From Demetria terragena DSM 11295 (lineage in GTDB: Bacteria > Actinomycetota > Actinomycetes > Actinomycetales > Dermatophilaceae), in NCBI RefSeq assembly GCF_000376825.1, contig NZ_AQXW01000001.1:62001-126000 (forward strand): a stretch of DNA of 64,000 bases, in the 5' to 3' direction. Under the pieces are notes generated by a model, which worked only from the letters and a program-made list of their open reading frames with translations, was not told where the DNA came from and did not search any database. Shown piece by piece: positions 41,940 to 51,225 of this stretch. How positions within the stretch are numbered: position 1 is the stretch's first letter; each line of letters starts with the position of its first letter. The position numbers and the translations under genes are program-made.

Positions 41940-43681
41940 CCAGCCCCACGACGCTGAGTCGGCCCCGGAAGGCAGGAGCATCTCCCCTGGCCGCGGCGCC
42001 GATACGCGTCCTGCTGCTGTGGTGTCCAGCGTGGTCCATTGCTGCGGCACAAAGCGCCCACGGCATCGCGGCAAGCGCTGAGCTCGCCCTAATCTCCAAA
42101 AGCACCGTGGTCGAATGTTCCGCCGCCGCAGAACGCGAAGGAGTCACCGCAGGCTTGCGGCTTCGCCAGGCTCAACATCGCTGCCCCGACATGGTCCTCA
42201 TTCCCCACGATCCAGATCTTGACCGGCGGATCTTTGAGCCAGTGGTCCAGACAATTGAGGATGTCATTCCCGGCGTCCATCTCGTCCGCCCCGGAGTCGC
42301 TGCCGTACGCGCCCAGGGCCCCAGTCGCTTCTATGGCGGTGATCGCGCGGCTGCCGAACGGCTCTTGGAACGAGTGCGCTCTCACCATGTGCACGACGTC
42401 CGCCTGGCCGTCGCCGATGGCCTCTTCGCGGCAGAGCAAGCGGCCCGTACCACCACCCCAGAGGAACCCATCGCGATCGTCCCTTCCGGCGGCTCTCCCG
42501 AGTTCCTCGCGCCCCTTCCCGTCTCCACCATCGCCACCGATACATTCCCCTCGCGAACAGCAAATCTCCTGCGGCGCTTGGGCATTCGCACCCTCGGCGA
42601 CTTGGCGGCACTCCCCAGCACCGATGTCCACGCTCGGTTCGGAGCGAGCGGTCTACGCGCCCATCATTTGGCTAGTGGCCACGATGTGCCGGTCCTCTCC
42701 CCGCGCGAGATCCCGATCGACCTCAGTGTTCGGGTGGCCTGTGAGGGAGCCGTCGCATCCGATCAGATCGTTGCCGCAAACTCGCCTGCCATCGATCGTC
42801 TGCTGTCCCGCCTAGAACAAGACACGGCCGTGTGCACCGCCATCCGCATCACGATTCACACCACAGCGGAGGACTCCGATCGGGTGTGGCGCCACCCCTG
42901 GCATTTCACCCATCACGACATCCTCGACCGGATGCGGTGGCAACTGCGCGATATCGGTGCGGCTTCGACCAATGCGCTGCGAGCTGACGAAGGCGGCCAA
43001 GACCACGAGATCACCGCCGTGACCGTCACCCTCGAGACTGTCGTGCCTGCCCAACACCAAGCTGAGGGGCTATGGGGGGCCCGGCCAGACCACCACGTCG
43101 TGCACGCCATCACCACCCTCCAGCATCGACTCGGTCATGACGGGGTGCTGACCGGCGCCCTCGGCGGCGGCAGGCTGCTGCACGAGCGTCGCCTCCTGCG
43201 GCCGTGGGGTGAGCCACCGCCGAGCGCCGCCCAACGACGCCGCGATCAGCCCTGGCCTGGCCACCTGCCTGGACCGGCCCCCGCGCTGGTCTTCGAGACC
43301 GCCCACGCGGTCCGCCTGCTCGCTGCGGACGGCACCCCTCTTGTGGTGTCCGACCGCGGCGACCTCAACGCAGCACCAGCCTGGTTCGTCCCACACCCCG
43401 GTCGAGCACCCAACGCCGGTCGAGCACCCAACGCCGGTCGAGCACCCAACGCCGGTCGAGCAGGCCGGAGCGCTAGCGGAGGCCGTGTCGAGACCACCCT
43501 CGACACCACCGCGGAGCCCAGCCTGGGCATCCTCGCGTGGGCTGGCCCCTGGCCACTTCGCCAGCGATGGTGGCGCCGTGGACCGGCCTACGACCGTGTC
43601 CAACTCGTCGATGAGCACCAATACGCCTGGCTCCTGCTGCACGAAGGCGGGCGCTGGTGGGCCGAAGCGAGGTATGACTGA
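41936..43681 (+). CDS. imuB: ImuB, inactive Y-family polymerase adaptor
   Basis: 581 residues. Y-family fold without catalytic acids: the N-terminal strand reads RVLLLWCPAWSIAAAQSAHG where active enzymes have VDMDxFF, and GVAAVRAQGPSRFYGG replaces the SxDE strand. NLLRRLGIRTLGDLAALPSTDVHARFG is the helix-hairpin-helix thumb. QAEGLWGARP near residue 380 matches the position of the clamp-binding motif of mycobacterial ImuB. Residues about 489-520 (GRAPNAGRAPNAGRAPNAGRAGRSASGG) derive from an extragenic repeat element inserted in frame. ImuB bridges DnaE2 to the beta clamp. Overlaps dnaE2 by TGATG. Confidence 0.92.
   Translation: MTSPTTLSRPRKAGASPLAAAPIRVLLLWCPAWSIAAAQSAHGIAASAELALISKSTVVECSAAAEREGVTAGLRLRQAQHRCPDMVLIPHDPDLDRRIFEPVVQTIEDVIPGVHLVRPGVAAVRAQGPSRFYGGDRAAAERLLERVRSHHVHDVRLAVADGLFAAEQAARTTTPEEPIAIVPSGGSPEFLAPLPVSTIATDTFPSRTANLLRRLGIRTLGDLAALPSTDVHARFGASGLRAHHLASGHDVPVLSPREIPIDLSVRVACEGAVASDQIVAANSPAIDRLLSRLEQDTAVCTAIRITIHTTAEDSDRVWRHPWHFTHHDILDRMRWQLRDIGAASTNALRADEGGQDHEITAVTVTLETVVPAQHQAEGLWGARPDHHVVHAITTLQHRLGHDGVLTGALGGGRLLHERRLLRPWGEPPPSAAQRRRDQPWPGHLPGPAPALVFETAHAVRLLAADGTPLVVSDRGDLNAAPAWFVPHPGRAPNAGRAPNAGRAPNAGRAGRSASGGRVETTLDTTAEPSLGILAWAGPWPLRQRWWRRGPAYDRVQLVDEHQYAWLLLHEGGRWWAEARYD
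43400..43495. repeat. Extragenic-type repeat element inside imuB
   Basis: Three 18-bp direct copies of GGTCGAGCACCCAACGCC (43400-43453) run into a 42-bp unit that starts GGTCGAGCAGG and ends GTGTCGAGACC (43454-43495). The same core CCAACGCCGGTCGAGCAGG and the same GTGTCGAGACC end recur between genes at 63514-63656. In imuB the 96 bases keep the frame and encode an Ala/Gly/Pro/Arg-rich insertion. Confidence 0.85.
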
Positions 43682-46600
43682 TGCCCTACAGCAACCCGCC
43701 GATTCCCTGGGCCGAGCTCGAACGGCTCCTCTCCGACGGCACCCACGCCACGACTCCCGCAGGGGCTCCGGCCGATGGTGGAGACGGGCCAGCCTTCACC
43801 CGCAAGCGCGCGCCATATCGCCCGAGTGCTCGCCCGCTAGTCGAAGGGCCACATGTCCCCTATGCCGAGTTGCATGCGCATTCTCACTACAGCTTTCTCG
43901 ATGGCGCCTCGGCACCTGAGGCACTCATCGCCGAGGCCGTGCATCGCCGTCTGACCGGGGTCGCCCTGACCGACCATGACGGTGTCTATGGCGCGGTGCG
44001 CTTTGCCGAGGCCGCTGATGCTTACGAGCAACCGCCGCTGACCTGTTTCGGCGCCGAGCTCTCACTGGGGCTCTCCACCCCGCAGCAGGGTGTCGCCGAT
44101 CCCGAAGGGCAGCATCTCGTGGTTCTGGCGCGAGGCACCGAGGGATATCGGCGGCTCTGTGGCTCTTTGACCGATGCGCACTTGGCCGACGGTGCAGAAA
44201 AAGGCCGCCCAATCTATGAGTTAGGGAAACTCTCTGAGAGTGCCGCCGGGCATTGGATGGTGCTTACCGGCTGCCGTAAGGGCGCCGTACGCCACGCGCT
44301 AGAACACCACGGACCAGAAGCGGCTGAGCGCGAGATCTACCGTCTCCGTGAGCTTTTCGGCCCCGACAACGTTCTCGTCGAGCTCACCGACCACGGTCTT
44401 CCTGGTGATGCCCACCGCAATGATGCGCTAGCCGACCTGGCGCAGCGCACGGGATGCCCGGTCGTGGCGACCAACGCCGTGCACTACGCCATCCCAGAGA
44501 GTTATCCGCTAGCCACTGCCGTCGCGGCCGTACGCGCCCGACGCAGCCTCGAAGAGATCGACGGCTGGTTGCCAGCATCGCCGCGTGCCCATCTTCGCAG
44601 TGGCGCTGAGATGGCCCATCTATTCCGGCGATTCCCTGGGGCCGTCGAACTCACGGTTGATATCGCTGCTGACTGTGCCTTCCAATTGCGAGCAGCCACA
44701 CCAGAACTCCCCCGCCAGGATGTCCCCGATGGTCATACCCCCATGAGTTGGCTCCGTGAGCTGACCTGGCGTGGTGCCGCTGCTCGCTATCCCGACCTGA
44801 CCGCCGAAGGTCGGGCTCGCATCGAGCGAGAACTCGACACCATCGATCAGTTGAAGTTCCCCGGGTATTTTCTCATCGTCGATGACATCGTCCGCTTCGC
44901 GCGCGGCCGCGGAATCCTTTGTCAGGGAAGAGGATCCGCGGCTGCCTCTGCAGTGTGCTACGCACTGGGGATCACCGTCATCGACCCGATCTATTACCGC
45001 CTCCCGTTCGAGCGGTTCCTCTCTGAGCTCCGCGAAGAAGCACCCGACATCGACGTCGACTTCGATTCGGGGCGGCGTGAAGAAGTCATTCAGTACGTCT
45101 ACCGCACCTACGGGCGACGCAACGCCGCGCAGGTCGCCAACGTCATCACCTATCGCCCGAAGAACGCCGTCCGCGACATGGCCAAAGCGCTCGGATACAC
45201 CACCGGGCAACAAGACGCCTGGTCAAAACAGGTCGAGCGATGGGGTGCTGATGTCAGCAGCAGCGACCACGATATCCCTCCTGACGTCACCGAGTTGGCG
45301 ACCAGCCTGTTGACCTTTCCCCGACACCTGGGAATCCACTCCGGAGGCATGGTGCTCACCGAGGGCGCGGTCGGCGAGGTCTGCCCCATCGAGCACGCCC
45401 GAATGGAAGACCGCACCGTCCTGCAATGGGACAAGGATGACTGCGCCTGGATGGGCCTGGTGAAGTTCGACCTGCTCGGACTGGGGATGCTCGCCGCCAT
45501 CCAGCACACCTTCGATCTCATCCGTGATCACCTCGGCGAAGAGTGGACTCTGCAGACGATTCCCAAGGGCGAACGTGGCGTCTACGACATGCTCTGCCGC
45601 GCCGATTCGATCGGCGTCTTCCAGGTCGAAAGCCGTGCCCAGATCGGCACCCTCCCCCGGCTCAAACCACGCTGCTTCTATGACCTCGCGATTGAAGTAG
45701 CACTGATTCGGCCCGGCCCGATCCAGGGCGGCGCCGTGCATCCCTACATCCGGCGACGCTCTGGGGATGAGCCGGTGACCTACGCCCACCCGTTGCTCAA
45801 GCCTGTGCTCGAACGCACGCTGGGCATCCCACTCTTCCAAGAGCAACTCATGCAGATGGCGACCTCCATCGGTAACTGCTCCAACGCCGACGCCGATCTG
45901 CTCCGGCGGGCCATGGGGTCCAAGCGTGGAGTCGAGAAGATCGACGCGCTGCGCGACAAGCTCTATGCCGGCATGGCGGCCAACGGCATCGACCGCGAAC
46001 TCGCCGACACCATCTACGCCAAGATCGAGGCATTCGCCAATTTTGGCTTCGCAGAGTCACATTCGCTGAGTTTTGCCGTGCTGGTCTATGCCAGCTCGTG
46101 GCTCAAATTGCATTATCCCGGCGCCTTCCTCGCTGCCCTGTTGCGAGCGCAACCCATGGGGTTCTATTCCCCGCAGACGCTCACCGGTGATGCGCGGCGG
46201 CACGGTGTGGTGATTCACCCACCCCACCTGGGCCGGTCGCAGGTGCACGCCACTCTCGAACCCCTTGACGATTCCCCCGCGGCCGCCCCCAGCACCGACC
46301 GCCGTTCCTGTCTGGTTGACCATGACGAGGCCACCATCGGCGAATTCGATTCCACCGCAACCGATGACAGCGCCCAGCACCGGCGGGATGCCACACATGC
46401 CGTACGCATGGGCCTGGCCGACATCACCTCCCTCGGCGAGAACACCGCAGAGCGCATCGTCGCCGAACGAGAATCTGGTGGTGAATACCGGAGCGTGAAC
46501 GACCTCGGGCGGCGGGTCGACCTGACCACCGACCAAGTGGAAGCGCTGGCCACCTCCGGCGCGCTCGATGAGCTCACCGGATCCAGGCGCAGCGGCTTAT

Positions 46601-47097
46601 GGGCATCCGTCAGCGTTGCTGACACCCACCAAGACCAGCTCGACGTCGAGGTGGCCTATCAGCCACCGCTGCTTCCACTCATGACTCCCCACGAACTCAT
46701 GGTTCACGACCTGCAGTCCACGGGAGTGACACCGGATGACCATCCGATGCGGCACTACCGTGAAGCACTCGACGTCCGAGGGGTCTTGCGTGCCGCAGAC
46801 CTACGCGAGGTCGAATCCGGGCGTCGGTTCGAGGTAGCCGGCATCGTCACCCATCGACAACGACCGGCGACGGCTGGCGGCACCACGTTCATCAATCTCG
46901 AGGACGAGTCCGGGTTGGTCAACGTCATCGTGAGCAAGGGCGCCTGGCATCGCTATCGGCGAGTGGCGCGGACGGCATCAGCACTGGTGATCCGCGGCAT
47001 TGTCGAGCGTTCGCCGGAGGGCGTGGTCAACTTGTTGGCCGACCGGCTCGAGAACCTGCCCGTCGGCGCCCGCACCACCTCGCGCGACTTCCAATGA
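43681..47097 (+). CDS. dnaE2: Error-prone DNA polymerase DnaE2
   Basis: 1138 residues. PHP domain at the start (AELHAHSHYSFLDGASAPEALIAEAVHRRLTGVALTDHDGVYGAVRFA), catalytic DIDVDFD near residue 458 and an earlier acidic-containing PFERFLS region, fingers (RPGPIQGGAVHPYIRRR), a tandem HhH part, and an OB-fold toward the C-terminus (RFEVAGIVTHRQRPATAGGTTFINLEDESGLVNVIV). The translesion polymerase works with ImuA'-ImuB in SOS mutagenesis. ATG 43681 shares one base with the imuB stop. Last gene of the LexA-controlled operon. Confidence 0.95.
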   Translation: MPYSNPPIPWAELERLLSDGTHATTPAGAPADGGDGPAFTRKRAPYRPSARPLVEGPHVPYAELHAHSHYSFLDGASAPEALIAEAVHRRLTGVALTDHDGVYGAVRFAEAADAYEQPPLTCFGAELSLGLSTPQQGVADPEGQHLVVLARGTEGYRRLCGSLTDAHLADGAEKGRPIYELGKLSESAAGHWMVLTGCRKGAVRHALEHHGPEAAEREIYRLRELFGPDNVLVELTDHGLPGDAHRNDALADLAQRTGCPVVATNAVHYAIPESYPLATAVAAVRARRSLEEIDGWLPASPRAHLRSGAEMAHLFRRFPGAVELTVDIAADCAFQLRAATPELPRQDVPDGHTPMSWLRELTWRGAAARYPDLTAEGRARIERELDTIDQLKFPGYFLIVDDIVRFARGRGILCQGRGSAAASAVCYALGITVIDPIYYRLPFERFLSELREEAPDIDVDFDSGRREEVIQYVYRTYGRRNAAQVANVITYRPKNAVRDMAKALGYTTGQQDAWSKQVERWGADVSSSDHDIPPDVTELATSLLTFPRHLGIHSGGMVLTEGAVGEVCPIEHARMEDRTVLQWDKDDCAWMGLVKFDLLGLGMLAAIQHTFDLIRDHLGEEWTLQTIPKGERGVYDMLCRADSIGVFQVESRAQIGTLPRLKPRCFYDLAIEVALIRPGPIQGGAVHPYIRRRSGDEPVTYAHPLLKPVLERTLGIPLFQEQLMQMATSIGNCSNADADLLRRAMGSKRGVEKIDALRDKLYAGMAANGIDRELADTIYAKIEAFANFGFAESHSLSFAVLVYASSWLKLHYPGAFLAALLRAQPMGFYSPQTLTGDARRHGVVIHPPHLGRSQVHATLEPLDDSPAAAPSTDRRSCLVDHDEATIGEFDSTATDDSAQHRRDATHAVRMGLADITSLGENTAERIVAERESGGEYRSVNDLGRRVDLTTDQVEALATSGALDELTGSRRSGLWASVSVADTHQDQLDVEVAYQPPLLPLMTPHELMVHDLQSTGVTPDDHPMRHYREALDVRGVLRAADLREVESGRRFEVAGIVTHRQRPATAGGTTFINLEDESGLVNVIVSKGAWHRYRRVARTASALVIRGIVERSPEGVVNLLADRLENLPVGARTTSRDFQ

Positions 47098-47113
47098 GGT
47101 GCGATGAGGCAGC

Positions 47114-47650
47114 TCAGTGGCCGAGCGCGGCGACCGCCGGCGGGTAGATCACCTCACCACGCCAGGTCGAATCGTTCTCGTCGTACGCCCCCAGTAGCGC
47201 CACCTGCGCTGCTTCAGGAGGCGCCCAGTCCGGGATCGGAATCGTGATGCCTGCAGCCGAAGCGGAGGTGAAGCCGCGCCGCCCATAAAAATCAGGAGAG
47301 CCTTCGAGAATGACTAAGGGCTCACCACGCTGCTCGGCGGTCTCCACGACGGCAGCCACAAGGGCCGTACCAACACCCGAGCGTTGCCGTCCCGGCGCCG
47401 TCGCGAGCGGGCTGAGCATCGCTACGGTCCGCTCACCGGCAGCATGGCGCAGGGTGGCGCCACTGACCATCACGTGACCGACCACCTGCCCATCACGCAT
47501 CGCCGCCAGTTCCAACTCTGGCCAGTAGAACGAGGACTCGCGGATCGCCCGGACCATCCCCGCGATGTTCGGATCGTTGAAGGCGTCTGTGATGACCTGC
47601 TCGGCCGCGGAATACTCGCCCGACTGAACGGGACGGATCTGTGATGACAT
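47114..47650 (-). CDS. GNAT N-acetyltransferase
   Basis: 178 residues. IRPVQSGEYSAAEQVITDAF, VVGHVMVSGATLRHA, TVAMLSPLATAPGRQRSGVGTALVAAVVETAEQRGEPLVILEGSPDFYGRRGF is the acetyl-CoA core with RQRSGVGTAL and the YGRxGF ending typical of YhbS-like enzymes. ATG 47650 has AGAGGA 8 bases before it; ATG 47659 is in frame but too close to it. Substrate unknown. Convergent with dnaE2. Confidence 0.88.
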   Translation of the reverse strand: MSSQIRPVQSGEYSAAEQVITDAFNDPNIAGMVRAIRESSFYWPELELAAMRDGQVVGHVMVSGATLRHAAGERTVAMLSPLATAPGRQRSGVGTALVAAVVETAEQRGEPLVILEGSPDFYGRRGFTSASAAGITIPIPDWAPPEAAQVALLGAYDENDSTWRGEVIYPPAVAALGH

Positions 47651-47709
47651 GACGACCATCCTCTAGGTAACAGTCATCCAACACAAAGGGATTGCGCGGC
47701 AGCACCCGG

Positions 47710-48438
47710 TCAGATCGCGACGGTGGCCTCCATGAGCTTCTGGTTGTTTGGCGCCATCTGAATGATCAACTCGTTAATCTGCGAGGGCTCGAGATGCGAG
47801 GCAGCCGCGATGACACAGCGCACTCCGACCTGGCCCGTCCAACTGCCGACCAGTTCGCGCTTGCCGTCGCTGCCCACGACCACCAGTTGATAGACGACCT
47901 GGTCGCCCTGCCACTTCGAGGTGCCCTCGTAGTCGGCGGTCAGCGCGATCGATGTACCCCAGTCCATGGTGGTGAGTTTGGCCTTGCCGAGCATGTTGTT
48001 GTCACCGACCCGCGCGAAATCGACCGACTGTGCCACCGTGGTCGGATGCGCGGGGTTTTGCGCTGGTTGGTCGATCGTCACCCAGATCGCTGTTGCTGCG
48101 GCCGCGCCGAGCACAGCAGAGACCGAGGCGATGCCCGCCTTGCGGATTCGGTCGCGTCGTCGGCGGGTGCCCTCCATCGATGCCACTTCGCCGATCACTG
48201 CCGCTGGAAGGGGCGGCCCAGAGTCCTCGATACCGACATTGCCCGGCAACTCCATCAGGTGGGTGGCCTCGTCTGCACTCAGTACCGCGAGTGCGGCACT
48301 GGTGGAGGTGAGCTCGGCAATGGAGTGCCGGCAGCGATCGCAGGTCGCCAGATGTTCCTCGAACTCTCGCCGCTCGGTTGCACTCAAAGCACCCAGGACG
48401 TACGCCGCATCAGCGTCACACTTTCGCTCAGAACTCAT
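47710..48438 (-). CDS. Zinc-binding anti-sigma factor (RslA/RskA type)
   Basis: 242 residues. N-terminal ZAS/zf-HC2 domain AAYVLGALSATERREFEEHLATCDRCRHSIAELTS with HxxxCxxC; one membrane helix (IRKAGIASVSAVLGAAAATAIWVTI) near residue 115; extracytoplasmic part ending NELIIQMAPNNQKLMEATVAI. It would hold the sigma factor encoded just upstream until the zinc site is oxidised or the protein is cleaved. The ATG overlaps the sigma stop (ATGA). Last gene of the probable five-gene operon from 52838. Confidence 0.88.
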   Translation of the reverse strand: MSSERKCDADAAYVLGALSATERREFEEHLATCDRCRHSIAELTSTSAALAVLSADEATHLMELPGNVGIEDSGPPLPAAVIGEVASMEGTRRRRDRIRKAGIASVSAVLGAAAATAIWVTIDQPAQNPAHPTTVAQSVDFARVGDNNMLGKAKLTTMDWGTSIALTADYEGTSKWQGDQVVYQLVVVGSDGKRELVGSWTGQVGVRCVIAAASHLEPSQINELIIQMAPNNQKLMEATVAI

Positions 48439-48977
48439 CGCGCACTCACTCCTCGCTCTTGTAACGCCACACGAAGCGCTTTCATCCCGTGGTGCATCCG
48501 GGACTTCACGGTGCCCGGCGCCAGGTCTAGTTCTTCGGCGATCTGAGCCACCGACCAGTCCTGGTAGTACGCCCGCACGATGACCTGCCGGTGCGCCTGA
48601 CTCAGGGAGCGCAACGCATCGGCGACCAACCAACGGTCTAACACCGCTACGTCATGGCTGCGCACCGCGGTGGAGACTTCGTGCGCCTCGTCCGCCGGCC
48701 TATCGGTGACCTGTTCCCGCCGATAGACCGCACTACGCGCTCGGTCGGTGACCAGATTGCGTGCCACCACCATCATCCAGGCTCGTTGATGCTCGTGCTC
48801 ACGAGTTGCCGATCTTGGGTCGCGCACCGCCCGCGCCATCGTCTCTTGAAGCAGGTCCTCGGCCACGTGCGGATCACCGACCTGTCGCACCAAGAAGCGC
48901 CACACGGGTGTCGCATGCTCTTCGAACAAACCTGCCAGGTCCGCCTCCTGACGCCGGTGAGCGCGCAGCCAGTTCAT
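48435..48977 (-). CDS. ECF RNA polymerase sigma factor (SigL/SigK-like)
   Basis: 180 residues. Sigma2 region: LFEEHATPVWRFLVRQVGDPHVAEDLLQETMARAVRD; sigma4 region: LSQAHRQVIVRAYYQDWSVAQIAEELDLAPGTVKSRMHHGMKALRVAL with the helix-turn-helix. Lies two bases after the crotonase stop and is followed in overlap by its anti-sigma factor, so it is transcribed with the adenylation/reductase/crotonase genes. It probably drives its own operon: TGAACC-N16-CGTG at 52876-52901 is ECF-like. Confidence 0.92.
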   Translation of the reverse strand: MNWLRAHRRQEADLAGLFEEHATPVWRFLVRQVGDPHVAEDLLQETMARAVRDPRSATREHEHQRAWMMVVARNLVTDRARSAVYRREQVTDRPADEAHEVSTAVRSHDVAVLDRWLVADALRSLSQAHRQVIVRAYYQDWSVAQIAEELDLAPGTVKSRMHHGMKALRVALQERGVSAR

Positions 48978-48979
48978 GA

Positions 48980-49837
48980 CTATCGATCTGTGAACTGCGC
49001 GGGCCGCTTGGCTAGGAACGCCTTAGTGCCTTCACGCATGTCGGCGGTATCGAACATGTCGCCAAACCCTGTTCGCTCCTGAGCAAGGCCCGCGTGTTGT
49101 CCGCGCTCATGACCGGCGCGGATGGCCTGGCGGGCCGCCGCGACGGCCCCTGGGGCTTGCGCCCCGAGTTCACCTATCGTGCGTATTGCACCGGCCAACA
49201 GTGCCTCCCGATCGGGAAACACTTCGTTCACCAGACCCCAGCCCGCTGCCTGCTCGGCACTGAACTTCCTTCCGGTGGCGATGAGTTCACGCGCACGGCC
49301 CACGCCCACCCGCTGGGGCAAGCGCGTGCATCCGCCAAAGCACGGGATCAGACCGAGACTGACCTCTGGCTGCCCGAAGATCGCGTTCTCGGTCGCATAG
49401 ATGAAGTCACACCCCATCGCCATCTCGCATCCGCCGCCCAGGGCATATCCGTTGACGGCGGCGATGCTGGGCCGGTCAAGTTCTTCCAGCAGGTCTGGGA
49501 CGCGCTGACCGCGAGCGGCGAACTCAACGGCCTCTCTGCTTGTCAGGTGGGCCATCTGGGCTATATCGGCGCCAGCAATGAAAGCCCGATCTCCGCTTCC
49601 GATCAGAACGAGGCCGGCGATGACCGAGCGCGGTGTCTGCGCGACCACCTCGATCACGCGAGCAAGTTCGTCCAGCACATCGCCATTGAGTGCGTTGAGC
49701 TTGTCGGGTCGGTCGATGGTCACGATGAGCGCGCGTTCCTGCACCACCACGTGCAGAGTCACGGGTGCCGGATCGAGGTCCAGGATGCGTACGGCGTCAC
49801 GGTTCATTTCGGCCTTTCTCAGCTTAGAGACACTCAT
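48980..49837 (-). CDS. Enoyl-CoA hydratase/crotonase
   Basis: 285 residues from ATG 49837, which shares one base with the reductase stop (TGATG); ATG 49807 with GAGAAAGG upstream is an alternative. Crotonase features: LIVTIDRPDKLNALNGDVLDEL, SGDRAFIAGADIAQM (oxyanion hole), AAVNGYALGGGCEMAMGCDFIYATENAIFGQPEVSLGLIPCFGG with both catalytic glutamates (GGCEM, GQPEV). Hydrates enoyl-CoA or a related acyl-CoA. Its place between the membrane reductase and the sigma gene suggests that it treats the product of the adenylation enzyme, an inference. Confidence 0.9.
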   Translation of the reverse strand: MSVSKLRKAEMNRDAVRILDLDPAPVTLHVVVQERALIVTIDRPDKLNALNGDVLDELARVIEVVAQTPRSVIAGLVLIGSGDRAFIAGADIAQMAHLTSREAVEFAARGQRVPDLLEELDRPSIAAVNGYALGGGCEMAMGCDFIYATENAIFGQPEVSLGLIPCFGGCTRLPQRVGVGRARELIATGRKFSAEQAAGWGLVNEVFPDREALLAGAIRTIGELGAQAPGAVAAARQAIRAGHERGQHAGLAQERTGFGDMFDTADMREGTKAFLAKRPAQFTDR

Positions 49838-51225
49838 CAGGAGTCCCAAATGGCGCCGTAGGCGGGAATGCCACGCTCTTCGAAGGCTTCCACGACCGAC
49901 CACGTCGTGGGCTTGTTGGAGATGCAAATTACGGCCTCGGCCTGAATCTGCTCCTGGACCGCAAACGCCAGCTTCACCAGGTCGGGCTTGCCGTGCGCCG
50001 TGGTGTCCCAGATCGTGGCCTCAGGTTGGACGTCGAGGATTTCCTGTACGAGGCCGCCGCCGTAGGTCGCCAGCGGGTCGCGCGTCGACCACACCAGACC
50101 GGCAGGGGTGTCTCCAGAGAGCAGGTGCGGCAGACAGGGGCCGATACCTGAGCCGGTCGCGACCCATAGCACCTTGCTAAACAAGGCGTCGATGTTCCCG
50201 ACGCCCGCAGTCGGAATCCCCTTGACCCACAACCGTTCTGGAAGGTCATCAATGAGTGAACCAGTCCAATCCCCGGCCCGCGAGATCGTCAGTCGGAAAC
50301 CGTCCTGTCCAGCCGTGTGGACGTTGGCGAAGTGGTGCCATTCCCGCAACGGGTCTCGGCTCAGCGCGGTCGATGACCCCGCGAAAGTGGTGCGATGCGC
50401 GAATCGCGCGATAACGACGTGATTGCTGGGCTTCTCATAGGTCACCGGCACCAGACGTAGGTCCCACCACGTTGAAGAAACTGAGCACAGTACGAGCAGG
50501 AACACCCACACCGCGGGCGAAGTGAAGAACGTGCGTGCCAATGAGTCTCCGGAGCCCTGCTGCTGGGACACCGCGACGACCACACTGTGCATGCCGAACA
50601 GGCCGAGTGCCGTCCAGCCGGCAAACCGATGGATCATCTCGAACTTGTCGTGAAAGCGCGCCCGAAAGCGTGGGATCGCGGTGGCGACCATACCCAGCAA
50701 AAGGGTCAGGATCAGGAGAGACAGACCGCGCGCAACCTGACCCCACCTGCCCTGAGTGGGCTCAAGAAACACCATCGCGGTCAGGATGAAAAACCAGGCA
50801 CTCGTCGCGATCGCACCGCCTACGTGCAGACCGCCGAAGTGATACACCTTGCCCAGCGACCAGCGCACCCGAAGTGGCCAGGTCACTGGAGCCGCTGTCG
50901 CTACGCGGAAGAACAAGTTGACCACGCGCTGCTGGCGTACGAGCGCGGTGAGCGCGAAGTTGACCAACACGGCGTAGGTCGCACCCTCCACGGACGCATC
51001 GCCCAACGCCCATGCGATCGCGTACATCGCATTGGCCACCAGTACGAGAGCGACCAGTCGGTTGTGGTGCATGAATCGTCGCTGCTTGAACAACCGTCGC
51101 CAGGGCTCGGTCCGCGCGGGCAGTTGCCGCTCTCGGTGGTCTAAGGCTGCGCCAGTCAGCGGTGGCAACTCAATCGCTCGTGACACGCCGTCCGTCAGGT
51201 CGCGCTGCGGAACTGTCGCCGTCAT
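49837..51225 (-). CDS. Membrane flavin reductase, C-terminal half of TmpL-like system
   Basis: 462 residues. About 50 polar residues, six or so membrane helices (LVALVLVANAMYAIAWAL, TYAVLVNFALTALV, GGLHVGGAIATSAWFFILTAMVFL, LSLLILTLLLGMVATAI, FAGWTALGLFGMHSVVVAV, SPAVWVFLLVLCSVSS), then a ferredoxin-reductase-like FAD/NAD(P) half: HHFANVHTAG, GSLIDDLPERLWVKGI and LWVATGSGIGPCLPHLLSG (NAD(P) loop). The fungal protein TmpL joins this kind of membrane reductase to an N-terminal adenylation domain; here that domain is the overlapping upstream gene (ATGA). Overlaps crotonase by TGATG. Confidence 0.82.
   Translation of the reverse strand: MTATVPQRDLTDGVSRAIELPPLTGAALDHRERQLPARTEPWRRLFKQRRFMHHNRLVALVLVANAMYAIAWALGDASVEGATYAVLVNFALTALVRQQRVVNLFFRVATAAPVTWPLRVRWSLGKVYHFGGLHVGGAIATSAWFFILTAMVFLEPTQGRWGQVARGLSLLILTLLLGMVATAIPRFRARFHDKFEMIHRFAGWTALGLFGMHSVVVAVSQQQGSGDSLARTFFTSPAVWVFLLVLCSVSSTWWDLRLVPVTYEKPSNHVVIARFAHRTTFAGSSTALSRDPLREWHHFANVHTAGQDGFRLTISRAGDWTGSLIDDLPERLWVKGIPTAGVGNIDALFSKVLWVATGSGIGPCLPHLLSGDTPAGLVWSTRDPLATYGGGLVQEILDVQPEATIWDTTAHGKPDLVKLAFAVQEQIQAEAVICISNKPTTWSVVEAFEERGIPAYGAIWDS

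Noticed and set aside
43400-43453. CRISPR array
   Set aside because: The 18-bp repeats are directly adjacent without spacers and lie inside imuB; they belong to an extragenic repeat family.
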